A stretch of DNA of 62,000 nt from Cryptomeria japonica (Eukaryota; Streptophyta; Pinopsida; Cupressales; Cupressaceae), in NCBI RefSeq assembly GCF_030272615.1, contig NC_081411.1, positions 824,286,397 through 824,348,396 on the forward strand. The letters run 5' to 3'. Each line of letters opens with the position of its first letter. The stretch's first letter is position 1. Both the position numbers and the translations under genes were made by a program. This document shows, piece by piece, positions 36,226 to 48,191 of the stretch. Below the pieces are notes generated by a model. That model did not search any database, was not told where the DNA came from, and was given only the letters and a program-made list of their open reading frames with translations.

Positions 36226-37234
36226 TGTTGGTATTTTGGTATGGTTTTGTCATTGATGTTAACACCTACTAAAACACTAGCACTTTGCAGATCTAGCAAC
36301 ATTCACGTACAGGCAAGTAACTATTGCATAGTTACTGGTATATGGTACACCGATAGGATATAATGATCACCGACACTCGGAATGATATGGAAAACACTTG
36401 GTAATGTCGAAGACATCATGTGGGCATCTTTTATTAATGAATTGATCATTGGTATATTCATATTTGCATGTTTGCTTTTACCGACAAATAGGTCCAAGAT
36501 TATCTAGGGTTACACCGATAGGTTTATCTTTTCTAGATCAGCATGGCATGCTGTGGAGATGATTAATTAATGTTGTAAATGCATTAACCTGACATGTTCA
36601 ATTAGTTATTGCATCAGATATTATATTGATTGTAAAATATTTTTATTGTAATATCTTGTAGAGCCGACCTACTAAAATTGGTCTTAGGTTATGATATAAA
36701 TGTAAGATCTTATTTGTAAGATCAAGTGTGGAATGCGAAGAAGGTATATTGTGAAGGGATATGCGAGATTAAGCATATCTATACATGAAGACATCATTTG
36801 AAGGTGAAGCTAGGTTTTTGTGAAGGCATATAAGCATTACACCGGTACTAAATCCAACATATGAAGATGCTATTTTAAGCAGTACATTCTTATTGGATTT
36901 AACCATCCAATTGTAGTCAGTGTGACTCCCATTTGTGTTTGAGTAGTGAGCTCTAGGCGCTTGGCCTTTCTGATTGTGGGTAAGGTTTCCCACCATGGTT
37001 TTTCCCCTTACAGGGTTTCCATGTACAAATTTTGGTGGCATGTGTTGTGGATGATTTTATCTTTTGGTTTGATGCATTAATCTTAACTGGTATTGCATTT
37101 ATTTGTTAAATCTGTCCACCGGTATAACAAACTGTCTCACCAGTATTAAAGCAATAATTGATTAAGTTGTTTTTGGTTTAAAGTTTTTGATAACTAATTC
37201 ACCCCCCCCTCTCAGTTATCACTGGGACCTAACA
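36226..37234 (+). repeat. 5' LTR of A-copia, 1,009 bp
   Basis: It matches the 3' LTR except for a deletion of about 50 bases near 36970, where the sequence jumps from CCTTTCTG to ATTGTGGG. The 3' LTR and the LTR of element F both keep the longer form. The C-rich signature GATAACTAATTCACCCC precedes the end. Confidence 0.92.
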
Positions 37235-37236
37235 AT

Positions 37237-37248
37237 TGGTATCAGAGC
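37237..37248 (+). promoter_or_regulatory. Primer-binding site (initiator tRNA-Met)
   Basis: TGGTATCAGAGC lies two bases after the 5' LTR. It is the standard plant copia primer site, complementary to the 3' end of initiator tRNA-Met. Confidence 0.9.
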
Positions 37249-37290
37249 CTTGTCCTTTTTTGCAGAAGTTTAACAACTTGAGGAGATCCA

Positions 37291-40200
37291 ATGTCTGCTA
37301 ACTATTTCAGGAAGGATAGTCCTAAACTTGATGGAACCAACTATGGAATATGGAAGATCAGAATGGAGACACATCTAAATTGCATTGGAAAAGACATCTG
37401 GGAAGTTACAAAGAATGGTTATACTACTCTTGTACCAGGTTAGCCCAATCTAGCTAACTTGACAAAAGATGAGGAAAATGATTGCAAAGCAAGAGAAGCA
37501 CTTTTGAGCGAATTATTAGATCAACAAATCATGGGACTATTTGGGATCATTTGGAGGAAACTTAAGTGAAGATGAAATTGTTTCAAAAGTATTAAGAGGA
37601 TTGCCACCGGCATACAAAATGAAGGGTACTGCTATAAATGAATTCAGAACAATGCCTAATACATCAGTAACTAGAGATACATTGATTGGAAAACTTTCAG
37701 CCTTTGAAATTGAGGAATTTGGTCCTGTTGCTACTATGAAGACAGATTTAGCTTTCAAATAATCAACCTCATCTACATCATCATTTGACAAATCTGATTG
37801 GAAAGCCCTTTATGCAAGAGAACTTGAGGAAAGTAGGAAAGAACTTGAAGAACTTGAAGCACTATTTGCAAGAAAAATGCCTAAAGGTCCAGTTGGAAGT
37901 AAGTATGAAGGTAAAAAACCTTTTAAATGTTTTAACTGCAATAAGATTGGTCATATGGCTTCAAGATGCCCTGATAGACATACTAGACTAAGAGAAGAAG
38001 CTAGAAGGACATACAAACCTAACCCTAAATATCAAAGATACAGATTCAAGAAAAATAAGGACAAATCTTGTTGTGTAGCTGATGAAGGAGTAACTGATGA
38101 TTCTGATGAAGTTCCGATAGACAATGGATGGGTTTTTGTTGCTATAATAGAAGATCAATTGACACCTGCAGTGCAATCGGTAGAACAAGCCTTGGCAGCT
38201 AAAATTGAGGTAAAAGATGAATGGATCATTGATTCTGGATGCTCGCATCATATGACAAGAGACAAAGGAAAATTCTTTAACTTTCAAGAATACAATGGCG
38301 GTTTAGTAAGATTTGGAGATGACAAAACTTGTCAAATCAGAGGTAAGGGTTCAATATCTCTTGATGGTAAACATAAAACTAACAATATCTACTATGTTGA
38401 AGGTTTAAAGCATAATCTTTTGAGTGTTGGTCAATTAGTTGAGAAAGGATTTCAGTTACAATTCAAGAATGGAAAATCCAGAATCATGAATAGAACTAGC
38501 TTAGAAATTGCAACCGATAACTAAACTAGGGGTAATATCTTTCATTTGAATAATAGTGAAAAGACATGCTTGAATGCACATATAGATGAAAGTTGGTTAT
38601 GGCATAAGAGACTCTGTCTTGTAAACTTTGATTGCATGGTAAAGATTAGTACTACTAAGGTAGTTAGAGATTTACCTAAAATTGTCAAACTTCAGAATAC
38701 AATATGTAAGGAGTGTCAATTTGGAAAACAAGCTAGAGCTAGTTTCAAAAGTATTCCTGAAAAATCAAATAATGCTCTTGATTTAATTCACACTGATTTA
38801 TGTGGTCTAGCTATAACTAAAATCTTACAAGGTGATAGATATTTCATGCTAATGATTGATGATTACTCTAGAATGTGTTGGGTCACTTTTCTCAGAGAAA
38901 AATCAGAAGCACTTGGAAAGTTCAAACTGTTCAAAGCAATGGTTGAAAATGAAACTAGTAAGAAAATCAAATGTTTAAGGTCAGATCAAGGAGGAGAATT
39001 TACATCTAAGGAGTTTAATGCATTCTATGAAGTGAATGGAATCAGAAGACAACTATCAGCACCTCAGACACCATAGCAAAATGGAGTTGTTGAAAGGAAA
39101 AATAGAACTATCTTGGATGCAGCCAGAAGTATGTTATTTGAAGCAAACTTGCCACATGTATATTGGAGAGAAGCAGTAAGCACAGCGGTCTATACATTTA
39201 ACAAAGTTCATAGCAAAGGAGAAACTGGTAAGACCCCTCATGAACTATGGTTTGGTATCACTCCTACTCTTAAATATTTTAGAATATTTGGAAGTAAATG
39301 TTACATTAGAAGAGATGAGTACATTGGGAAATTTGATCCTAGAAGTGATGAAGGAATATTTTTAGGTTATTCATCTAAGAGTAAAGCATATAGATGTTTT
39401 AACAAGAGATTGCAGAAAATTGTTGAGAGTACAAATGTGAAAATTGATGAACAATTCAAAGGAACTTCAAGGTACATAGATTCAAAACTAGCAACAAAAA
39501 TTCTAACAAATGAACCTACACTGACTCCACCGATACAGAGTGAAGATCCAGTTACACCGGTATCATCTGAAAATTCCAATGTGACTAAGGAACAACAACA
39601 AACAAAGACACCCTGGTATGTAAGACTGAATCATTCTGAAGATCAGATAATTGGAAACAAGCACAAAGGAGTTATGACTAGAGGAAGATTAGCAGATGAA
39701 GAGGTATGTCTTATTTCTCAAACTAAACCATCATTAGTTAATGAGGCATGTGAAGATAAGTATTGGACTAAAGCCATGGAAGAAGAATTAGAACAAATTG
39801 AGAAAAACAATATTTGGACATTAGTTCCCTGGCCTAAAGATAAAAATGTAATTGGAACCAAATGGGTATTCAGAAACAAACTTAATGAAGATGGTAAGGT
39901 TATAAATAAAGCAAGATTAGTGTGTAAGGGATATTCTCAGAAAGAAGTAATTGACTACAATGAAACCTTTGCATCGGTAGCTAGAACTGAGGCCGTTAGA
40001 TTATTTTTGGCTTTTGCAGCACATAAGAACTACAAAGTATATCAGATGGATATTAAATGTGCATTTTTGAATGGAGATCTTGAAGAGGAAGTTTACATTG
40101 AACAACCTAATGGATTTTCTTTGACAGATGACAAAGATATGGTTTGCAGGTTAAGGAAAGCTTTGTATGGATTGAAGCAAGCTCCAAGAGCTTGGTATGC

Positions 40201-41257
40201 AAGATTGGATAAGTATCTTTTGAAGATTGGTTTTTCTAAAGGTAATGTTGATAGTAACTTATACTATAAAGTGACTAATGATGACATCTTGGCTATAGAA
40301 GTTTTTGTTCATGATATAGTATTTGGAGGAGAAGATGGATTGTGTAAAGACTTTTCTATCAAAATGCAGCAAGAATTTGAAATGGCTATGATTGGTGAAA
40401 TAAGATTCTTTTTAGGATTGCAGATATCATAGACTAACAAAGGTATATTCTTAAGTCAATCAAAATATTTAAAGGAGTTACTCAAGAAATTTGGGATGGA
40501 AAACTCTAAACCGATAAGCACACCTATGACAACAAATGACAAATTATCACAAAGGGATGAATCTACACCTGTGAATCCAACTAGGTACAAATCTATGATA
40601 GGAGGTTTACTATATTTGACACAAACCAGACCTGATATTATGAATGCAGTATGTATTGTTTCAAGATTTCAGAGTAATCCTAGAGAAAATCATGAATCAG
40701 TAGTAAAAAGGATTTTTCAGTACTTACAAGGCACCCCAAATCTTGGATTATGGTACCCTAGAGATGAAAATTTTGATCTATGTGCATACATAGATGCAAA
40801 TTGGGTAGGAGACATTGATGATAGAAAAAGCACCATCGACGGAGCATTTTTTCTTGGAAACAAATTAGTTTCTTGGTTGAGTAAGAAACAGAGTTGCACA
40901 TCCTTATCAATAGTAGAATCAGAATATGTTGCAACAACAACTAACTATACACAGGTACTATGGCTTAAACAAATGTTGAAAGATTTGAAGGTAAAATGCA
41001 AAGAACCTATAACTATCTATTGTGACAACACAACAACAATTGATATATCTAAGAATTCAGTATTACATTCTAAAACAAAACATGTTTCTATTAAACTAAA
41101 TTTTCTAAGGGAAAAATTTAAAGCAAAAGAAATACAACTTGTTTATGTGAATACTAAAGAGTAGCTTGCAGATATTTTCACTAAACCTTTGCCTAAGGAG
41201 ACTTTTGAGCATCTTAGAGAACAGCTTGGGGTCATACCCCCACCAATAGACACTTAG
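37291..41257 (+). pseudogene. gag-pol: Gag-pol polyprotein of A-copia
   Basis: The ATG at 37291 starts the copia Gag (KLDGTNYGIWK). An internal deletion near 37530-37560 removes the Gag centre and shifts frame 1 to 2; from there one frame runs to TAG 41255-41257. Domains in order: CCHC knuckle CFNCNKIGHMASRC (about 37928), protease IIDSGCSHHMT (about 38226), integrase zinc region and DD(E) core ([24 protein letters not shown]), RT ([27 protein letters not shown]) and RNase H (ADIFTKPLP at the end). Stops are TAA 37760, TAA 38522, TAG 39074-39076, TAG 40430 and TAG 41162-41164. The RT active site reads FVHDI instead of FVDDI (His codon 40310-40312), so RT would be inactive even without the stops. 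Confidence 0.92.
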
Positions 41258-41335
41258 AAAGTTGATGTCTGTCATCAACCGACAGAATCAACATAGATAT
41301 ATTTTACTCCAGCTTTGATGAGGAAGCTACTTCTC

Positions 41336-41614
41336 AAGGGGAGTAGTTGGTATAGTGAAATTGGTTGGTATTTTGTATGTAACAATTGGTATGCTGTAAC
41401 TTTGGCATTTGATGTCAAAGGGGGAGAGATATCTATGAAAAACACATTATCTTTAAGAAAAGATTGGTACTGAAAATTATAAGGAAACTCATGTTACTCT
41501 CAGGGGGAGAGTTTGTTACTTTATGGAGATTGTTGGTTTTTGGTACTTGGCATTTCTGTTTTGGCACTTTGATGGTTTTTCCATCTTGTGTTTCCATCAA
41601 TGCCAAAGGGGGAG
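41336..41614 (+). repeat. Multiple polypurine tracts of A-copia
   Basis: Tracts lie at 41336-41343, 41417-41426, 41502-41509 and 41605-41614. The last, AAAGGGGGAG, is two bases from the 3' LTR. This repeats the pattern of elements C, D and F. Confidence 0.8.
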
Positions 41615-41616
41615 AT

Positions 41617-42679
41617 TGTTGGTATTTTGGTATGGTTTTGTCATTGATGTCAACACCTACTAAAACACTAGCACTTTGGAGATCCAGCAGCATTCACCGG
41701 CAAGCAAGTAACTATTGCACAGTTACTGGTATATGGTACACCGGTAGGATATAATGATCACCGACACTTGGAATGATATGGAAAACACCTGGTAATGTCG
41801 AAGACATCGTGTGGACATCTTTTATTAATGAATTGATCATTGGTATATTCATATTTGCATATTTGCTTTTACCGGCAAATAGGTCTAGGATTATCCAGGG
41901 TTACACCGGTAGGTTTATCTTTTCCAGATCAACATGGCATGCTATGGAGATGATTAATTAATGTTGTAAATGCATTAAGCCAACATGTTCAATCGGTTAT
42001 TGCATCGGATATTATATTGATTGTAAAATGTTTTTGTTGTAATATCTTGTACAGCCAACCTACTAAAATTGGTTTTAGGCTATGATATAAATGTAAGATC
42101 TTATTTGTAAGATCAAGTGTGGAATGTGAAGAAGGTATATTGTGAAGGGATATGCAAGATTAAGCAGAGCTATACACGAAGACATCATTTGAAGGTGAAG
42201 CTAGGTTTTTGTGAAGGCATATAAGCATTACACCGGTACTGAATCCAGCATATGAAGATGTTATTTTAATTAGTACATTCTTATTGGATTTAACCATCCA
42301 ATTGTAGTCAGTGTGACTCCCATTTGTGTTTGAGCAGTGAGATGTAGGTGCTCGGCCTTTCTGCATGTGCAGACCCCATTTATGTACACTTACTATCTGC
42401 AGTAGTATCATCTAATTATGGGTAAGGTTTCCCACCGTGGTTTTTCCCCTTATAGGGTTTCCACGTACAAATTTTGGTGTCATGTGTTATGGATGATTTT
42501 ATCTTTTGGTTTGATGCATTAATCTTAACCGGCATTGCATTTATTTGTTAAATTTGTCCACTGGTATAATAGACTGTCTCACCAGTATTAAAGCAATAAT
42601 TGATTAAGTTGTTTTCAGTTTAAAGTTTTTGATAACTGATTCACCCCCCCCCTCTCTCAGTTATCACCGGGACCTAACA
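41617..42679 (+). repeat. 3' LTR of A-copia, 1,063 bp
   Basis: It begins TGTTGGTATTTTGG and ends CCTAACA. It keeps several ACCGG palindrome-like motifs (ACACCGGTA near 41739 and 41903, CACCGGTAC near 42231) that read ACCGATA in two of the corresponding 5' LTR positions. The run of C (42643-42652) precedes the end. Confidence 0.92.
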
Positions 42680-43848
42680 CTGTCATCTACTATGGTCTGA
42701 CAAATGGGAAGGTGCTCCCAAGCCCACACGTACAAAATATATACATCAGTGGCCATGCTCTACCCATCTCTGTACACAATCTCATGCATCTCTCAATACA
42801 TGTGGGCCAATAAACATGAACCCTAGCCAAGTCTCTGAGGGTTCTCTATCAACCTCTCTAACATCCGACCCCATCTGCACTGGAAGCATTGTTGCCCTCT
42901 GTCTGGCATCAAAAAATAGCCTATGAACCCTGCATCAGTATGTCCCAACTCATGGAATGAGTCAAAATGTCAGGATCACTGAAGACATGCCTGACTGCCT
43001 ATAATCTTGAAAGGTGCCCTAAATCATAATCCACCTTATCCCCAGCAAAAGGGATACAGAGGATCTTATATACATCCTTGGGGGTGATAGTCAACTCCCC
43101 CACCGGCAGATGAAACGTGTTATACTCTGAATGAAACCACTCTACCAATGCTATGAGCATTCCGTGATTCACACGAATATCCGGTAATCTAAATAGATGA
43201 GTCAAGTTGCACAAACCAATATGAGCCTACTCAACCTCAGATAAATGTCACACTAATGCCATGGTAGGAAGATACACACATCTAAACAACACAGGAGGTA
43301 ATCGAACCTGCAAAAAACCCAACAATGAAGCATCAGAAAACATTCCAAATTAGCCTACAAGAGAAGTAAAACATCACGCAAATCCAACTAAGTCAAATGC
43401 AAAATCAAAACTTCATGTTTACACCTTCAAAAATGCTCACTGTCTCTCGAACGACAAAACACAGATAAGCAGCATCTTGTACAAGCTAGGAATAGCTCTA
43501 GTATGATCAAACAACCTCAAACGACAAACTTTTAGACCTCATATGACAAAATGGTCTTTTTACAGACCTGTCGTATGACATGAGGGTGCACCCCGAATGA
43601 CAAATCTAATGGGTTAAAATGACAAAATAAATTTTACCAGTTTCTCGTACAAGACAGGATCCTATCTTGCACGATAAACCGTGACGCCCGACCCCAAACA
43701 TGCAAAAAACTTGCAAAATGAACAAAAAAATTAAAAATTAAAAACATAAACAGGCTTAAGATCGATCACTTACCGTTGGCTCATAGTTTTGAGGTCGATT
43801 ATGTCTTCTCTAGCGCTCAAATCGATTTTGACGAGTATGGACCACCAT
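42680..43848 (-). pseudogene. N-terminal part of the antisense PMD gene with intron
   Basis: Exon 1 is 43848-43774: an ATG and 25 codons (MVVHTRQNRFER, then a TAG) ending at a GTAAGT donor. The intron is 43773-43308, ending TTTTTTGCAG on the minus strand. Exon 2 starts at 43307 in the correct frame (phase 0) and runs to the copia A junction at 42680. It shows the PMD start: LIALVEWFHSEYNTFHLPV, GELTITPKDVYKILCIPF, then WPLMYIFCTWAWEHLP. A few nonsense codons and one or two frame changes are present after 43000. Plant PMD (aminotransferase-like plant mobile domain) proteins are linked to transposons and silencing; catalytic function is not established. The rest of the gene is at 35065-36225. 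Confidence 0.75.
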
Positions 43849-43920
43849 TTTCTTCGTAGAAGGTTTTTTGAATTTTCAAACTTGAAGGGTTAAAATGAAT
43901 TGAAAATGACACTTTTGTCC

Positions 43921-43930
43921 CATATATAGC
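43921..43930 (-). promoter_or_regulatory. TATA box of the antisense PMD gene
   Basis: The minus strand reads GGCTATATATGGG about 73 bases upstream of the exon-1 ATG. That allows a short 5' untranslated region. With the donor and acceptor sites it makes a complete antisense promoter-exon-intron model. Confidence 0.55.
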
Positions 43931-44989
43931 CAAAAACCTAATTTTTCAACTTGCTCTGATGAACACAAAAATTGTACCCTTAGCTAATTTGATCATTCTG
44001 ATTCCATTTTCGGGATCGAAATCGAAATTTGAGATCATTTTGTTAGTCAATTTCAAAATTTGGACCAATTAGCGCTCTTTCCATCAAAAGCTCATTCTTT
44101 CTTCAGATTGCGCTCAATTTTTCATTAATCAACGTTGAACCTCAATTTAATTTCTACAAATCAACTTTGTGCTCAATTTCTTATCAATCCATGCAAAATA
44201 TTCAAAAATTCATCTGAATCAATTTGTGCTCAAATCATTATCATCGCTCAAAATTACCTATCATCATGAACCCTCGCTATCTTTCGATTTCGCTCCTGAG
44301 GAGGCATACTCGTGACCTTATAACCTCACATCTTCAAATGTCGAGAAAATTTTCAAATATCCAATCAAAAGTCGAGCAAAAAAAATTCTTTTCAACTAAA
44401 AACAATCAAATCCTCATCACTAGGGGCATCTCAACTTCATCGCTTTATATCAAATTGAGATATCTTGATCATCTGAATCAAATCAAACTGATATTTGTCT
44501 TCATCTAAATCAATCTCTTAATGTTAATCAATTTCATCACTTTTCATCAAGCTGATTATTCGTTTAAACTCAATCAAGGGTTTAAAGAGTATCTTTAATC
44601 ACACTCAATCTAAGCAGGTGTTCAATATTCGTTTCTTGATCAAGCTGAACAGTTTATCTTCATGGTATCTTGATCAATCAATTTCAAGATTGATTTTATC
44701 ATCACTCACTGTGTCTAGTTCAATCAAGTTCTAGAACAGTAAGATTCACTTCTTGATCAATCAAGTTCAAGTTCGGTATCTTTTGTTTTCTATCATTCCT
44801 AAGTTCAATCAAGTTCGGGATTGGTATCGCTTTAATCAGACTTCATTCATCTTCATCACTTTGAATCAAGCTAAACACCTCGCTTTTCATCTAGTTCGTG
44901 ATCAATCAAGTTCAGAACTGGTATCTCCTAGACATCAAATTTTCTTTGAACCAACATGCTGCTCACACATTAATTCAAAGAAGGGCAAA
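43931..44989. other. Spacer of A-Tat between the PMD promoter and the 3' LTR
   Basis: No coding region is supported. From about 44520 to 44940 variants of TTGATCAATCAAGTTC followed by GGTATC recur four or five times. The end, TTCAAAGAAGGGCAAA just before TGTAATACCC, is the likely polypurine tract of A-Tat. Confidence 0.5.
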
Positions 44990-46006
44990 TGTAATACCCT
45001 AAACATGGTCATCTAAACCATGATCCCCTAATCTCAACAACATCACCAAGGTCCTAACCAAAGGCAATTAAATCAATCTTGAGCACACAATTAATTCTTT
45101 AATCATCAAATGTCACATGGCAAAATCAATCACCCAATATTAATTAAATATTTATTTAATTAATTGGTCATTCCAAGTAAATCATTTTAAACAATTATCT
45201 TATTTATTTTATTAAATATCCTAGTATATTTAATTAAATAAATCAATTTTCCATTAAATCATCAAAAAGAAGAATTAATTTAAAAAATAAATCAAATTGC
45301 CACAAATCTTAAAAAATGGAAATAAAACAAAAAAGGAATTAATTGATCAAAAAAGGAATTAATTGAGAAAAAAGAAATTAATTGGAGATAATCTTGAAAA
45401 ACAAATTAAAAATTGATAAATAATCTCAAAGAAAGCAATTAAAACAATTAAATCTTAAAATTGAATGAAATAGAGAATAAATCAGTTTTTCTTGATTTAA
45501 TCTTAATTTTAGTTCAATTTCCTTTAAAATTGAGAAAAGCATCCAATCACATCAATTCACCTGGATTGTGCTTCCTCTTGAAAAATCTTGATCGCTCATC
45601 ATTATTTGATCTCAACCATTGGTTTCTTTCTGAATTTTCTATAAATTAAGGCTCTCATTTCATTCAAAAGAGGCTAGAGAATGTATTGTTATTATACTGT
45701 TTTTGCTCTAGAATTTCATTGAAAATTGCATATTAATTATTTCATATTTATTTAAATCATTTAGCTTAATATTGCATCCATCTAGCATTCATCATGCTCA
45801 TATAAATTAAAATCCTTTGTCTTGATGTTGTCTAGTCACTGGTATTGCTTATAATCTAGGAGCAATCTTATACTCACATCTTTTAGAAGGCAATGGATCG
45901 ATTTGTTATGGTTTTAATATTCATGATTGTATCTGTCTACCTATGCATGTAATGACTTGATTGAAGTGTTGTGCTTATAGATACATGTCCACTTTTCACA
46001 CACACA
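44990..46006 (+). repeat. 3' LTR of A-Tat, 1,017 bp
   Basis: It begins TGTAATACCC, a start seen in many plant gypsy LTRs, after a purine-rich stretch, and ends TTTTCACACACACA at 46006. The last ~110 bases match 7415-7523. Bases 45120-45470 are very AT-rich with TTAATTAAATA-type palindromes. No target duplication can be tested because the left end of the 5' LTR is missing. Confidence 0.7.
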
Positions 46007-46699
46007 CTTATCACATGCATCAAAAGATCTTCAACAAAGCTCTGCCAGTAAAACCCTTACCGATGACCAAAAGGCTTACTAAAATAAATGACAGCTCCTA
46101 AGTCATCAAATCTTTAACCAACTAATCATGATACACATCTGAATAGCATGAATGACAGATCCAAACCAATTCCACAAACCAAAGCATACCAGATCCTACC
46201 AGATCAATAACATAAACAACCACTCTACCAAAATCAACGGGAAACCGATAAACAACCAAAATAACCAGTGTTGCCATTAATAACAAAACATCAATGCCAC
46301 ACATAATCAATTCCTCCAAATTGCCTATATAGGGTCAAACATCACATCTCAAGATACCAACATGACGACTCACGCCAAGACTTTTAAATTGAGAAGGATG
46401 ACAACTTAAGCCTAGTGTGTGTGGAAGGAACTCATGACATCTCCAATCAACTTTCCATTGGGATGAAGACATGCTCAAGCCTATGAGATGGAGTGGAGTT
46501 GATGCCTAGCATCTGCAATTTTACATCCACCAATAGCCATGAGACAACATATATCATAAATGATTAGGAAAGTTAGAGAGAATCACAACATCATATCATG
46601 CTCGCAATGAGTGATATGGCATTATCTTTATCATGAATACAGTAGTAAGACAGTCATGAATAATCATAGCATCATCTCATCCAATATGATCATGGAGTG
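46007..46699. other. Unassigned DNA between A-Tat and copia F
   Basis: Nearly 700 bases with no supported gene, repeat or RNA. It is flanked by the 3' LTR of A-Tat and the LTR of copia F, so it is the oldest non-element DNA visible here or part of an unrecognised element. Confidence 0.5.
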
Positions 46700-47818
46700 T
46701 GTTAGGTCTCGGGAAGGACAACTGAGAGGGGGCAGTGAATCCGTTGTGAACCAGTTTCAAATAAATTGTAATCCAAATAGTAGTTATTCCAATTTAAACT
46801 TAATGTCGGTAAACCAAACTTAAGTGTCGGTATAACAGATTAACGGTTGTAGCAGTACCGGTTTAACTTAATGCATGAAACAGAAATAGAAACAACATCC
46901 ACAACACATAACACAAATTTTGTTGTGGAAACCCAGCAAGGCAAAAACCACAGTGGGAAACCTTACCCACAATCAGATGATACTACTGTAGATAATATGT
47001 GTATGCAAATGGGGTCTGCACATGCAGAAAGGCCAACTTCCTAGAACTCACTGCTCAATCACAAAATAGGAGTCACACTGACTACACAATTGGATGGGTA
47101 AATCCAATGATAATGTACTGCTTAAAATAGCATCTCCAATGATGTATTCAGTACCGGTTAAGCTCTGAACATGAGTGTCAAAACACCTTCATAACCTTCC
47201 TTCAACCTTCGAATAATGTCTGTGTGATTCGCACAAGGATCTACTTATTTTCTATCTTCAATATTCAAATACATTCATCATTAAGATCTTCAATTAGATC
47301 TTACAATCATTTATAAAAAACCTAAGACCAAATGAATAGGCCAGCTCACTAAAGATATTAAATTTAAATCAATTACAAATAAGTCTTGATGTGATACAAC
47401 ATGTCAACTCAATACATTTACCAATCAATAAATCAACTCCATGACATGTCGTTCTGATATGGAATAGATAATATGTACCGGTCGATAACCTAGACCTATC
47501 TATCGATAAAGGTAAATCTGTCAACCCAGTTAGACCAATAAGCAAAATACCAAATCCAACTTCCAATCTATGTGTTCGACATAACCAAATGACCTCCAAG
47601 TTATCATCGCTACGGATGAACAATATAACCTACTGGTGAACATATACTAGTGACTATGCATAATCCATTAACCATACCGGTGAATCATATTGCCAGTTCA
47701 ACAACATACCAATATAACCATAGAGACAAATCAATGATGTAGACCTCCAAGAAGATAAGTGTTGACATCAATGACAAAACCAATGCAACACATGACAAAG
47801 TTATCCATAATACCAACA
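46700..47818 (-). repeat. 3' LTR of copia F, 1,119 bp
   Basis: On the minus strand it starts TGTTGGTATTATGG at 47818 and ends CCGAGACCTAACA at 46700. It keeps the ~50-base block missing from the 5' LTR of A-copia (around 46976-47030). Confidence 0.88.
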
Positions 47819-47820
47819 AT

Positions 47821-48113
47821 CTCCCCCTTTGGCATTGATGGCAACACTAGATGGAAAAACATCTAAGTGCCAAAAACAAAATGTCAAAACTAGTAAACTA
47901 ATCAATCTCCCAAAGATAGATCAATACAAAGTTCTATAATAGAAACAAAAACCAAAACCAAAATACATATATCCAAAGAGTATATCTCTCCCTTAATGAG
48001 TAATCTCTCCCCAAACGAATAATGTTTTTCCATTGATATCTCTCCCCCTTTGACATCAAATGCCAAAGCAGTTAAGAATTCAAAATATATCATTCTGTCA
48101 ACTACTCCCCCTG
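47821..48113 (-). repeat. Multiple polypurine tracts of copia F
   Basis: On the minus strand AAAGGGGGAG lies at 47830-47821 next to the LTR, with further tracts near 48052-48041 and 48112-48104 and weaker ones near 47985-48010. Confidence 0.75.
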
Positions 48114-48191
48114 AGAAGTAGCTCTCCTTCATCAAATCCGGAAAAAGATTTTTTTGTTAGTTTCTATCGGTTTGATACCAATCTTCAACAT

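Larger units (their letters stand above)
36226..42679 (+). mobile_element. Ty1/copia element A-copia (Sirevirus type), 6,454 bp
   Basis: LTRs are 36226-37234 and 41617-42679, both TGTTGG...CCTAACA. Flanks are CTGTT (36221-36225) and CTGTC (42680-42684), a target duplication with one change. The insertion splits the PMD gene. Inside are an iMet primer site, one gag-pol reading frame and four polypurine tracts. Hand comparison of the first ~310 LTR bases shows about 20 differences, nearly all C/T or G/A. It belongs to the same family as element F. Confidence 0.92.
7415..46006 (+). mobile_element. Tat-type Ty3/gypsy element (A-Tat), split by nested insertions
   Basis: The element reads 5' LTR remnant, primer site, 2.1-kb leader, gag, protease, RT, RNase H, second RNase H, integrase, 3' noncoding DNA, antisense PMD gene and 3' LTR. 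It is interrupted by gypsy B (18915-34845) and copia A (36226-42679). Removing these and one duplication copy for each leaves about 16.2 kb, normal for Tat/Ogre elements. Links between the parts: the 5' remnant (7415-7523) matches the last ~110 bases of the 3' LTR, and both insertions carry target duplications whose outer flanks join into one continuous element. Antisense ORFs downstream of integrase are known in this lineage. The joining of left and right halves is inference. Confidence 0.75.

Noticed and set aside
38546-41257. A functional copia polyprotein with one readthrough stop
   Set aside because: Five separate stops, a Gag deletion and a lost RT Asp rule out simple stop readthrough.
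44753-45016. Small Ser/Phe-rich plus-strand ORF
   Set aside because: It runs through the repeated ATCAAGTTC region and across the LTR start, so it is not a credible gene.
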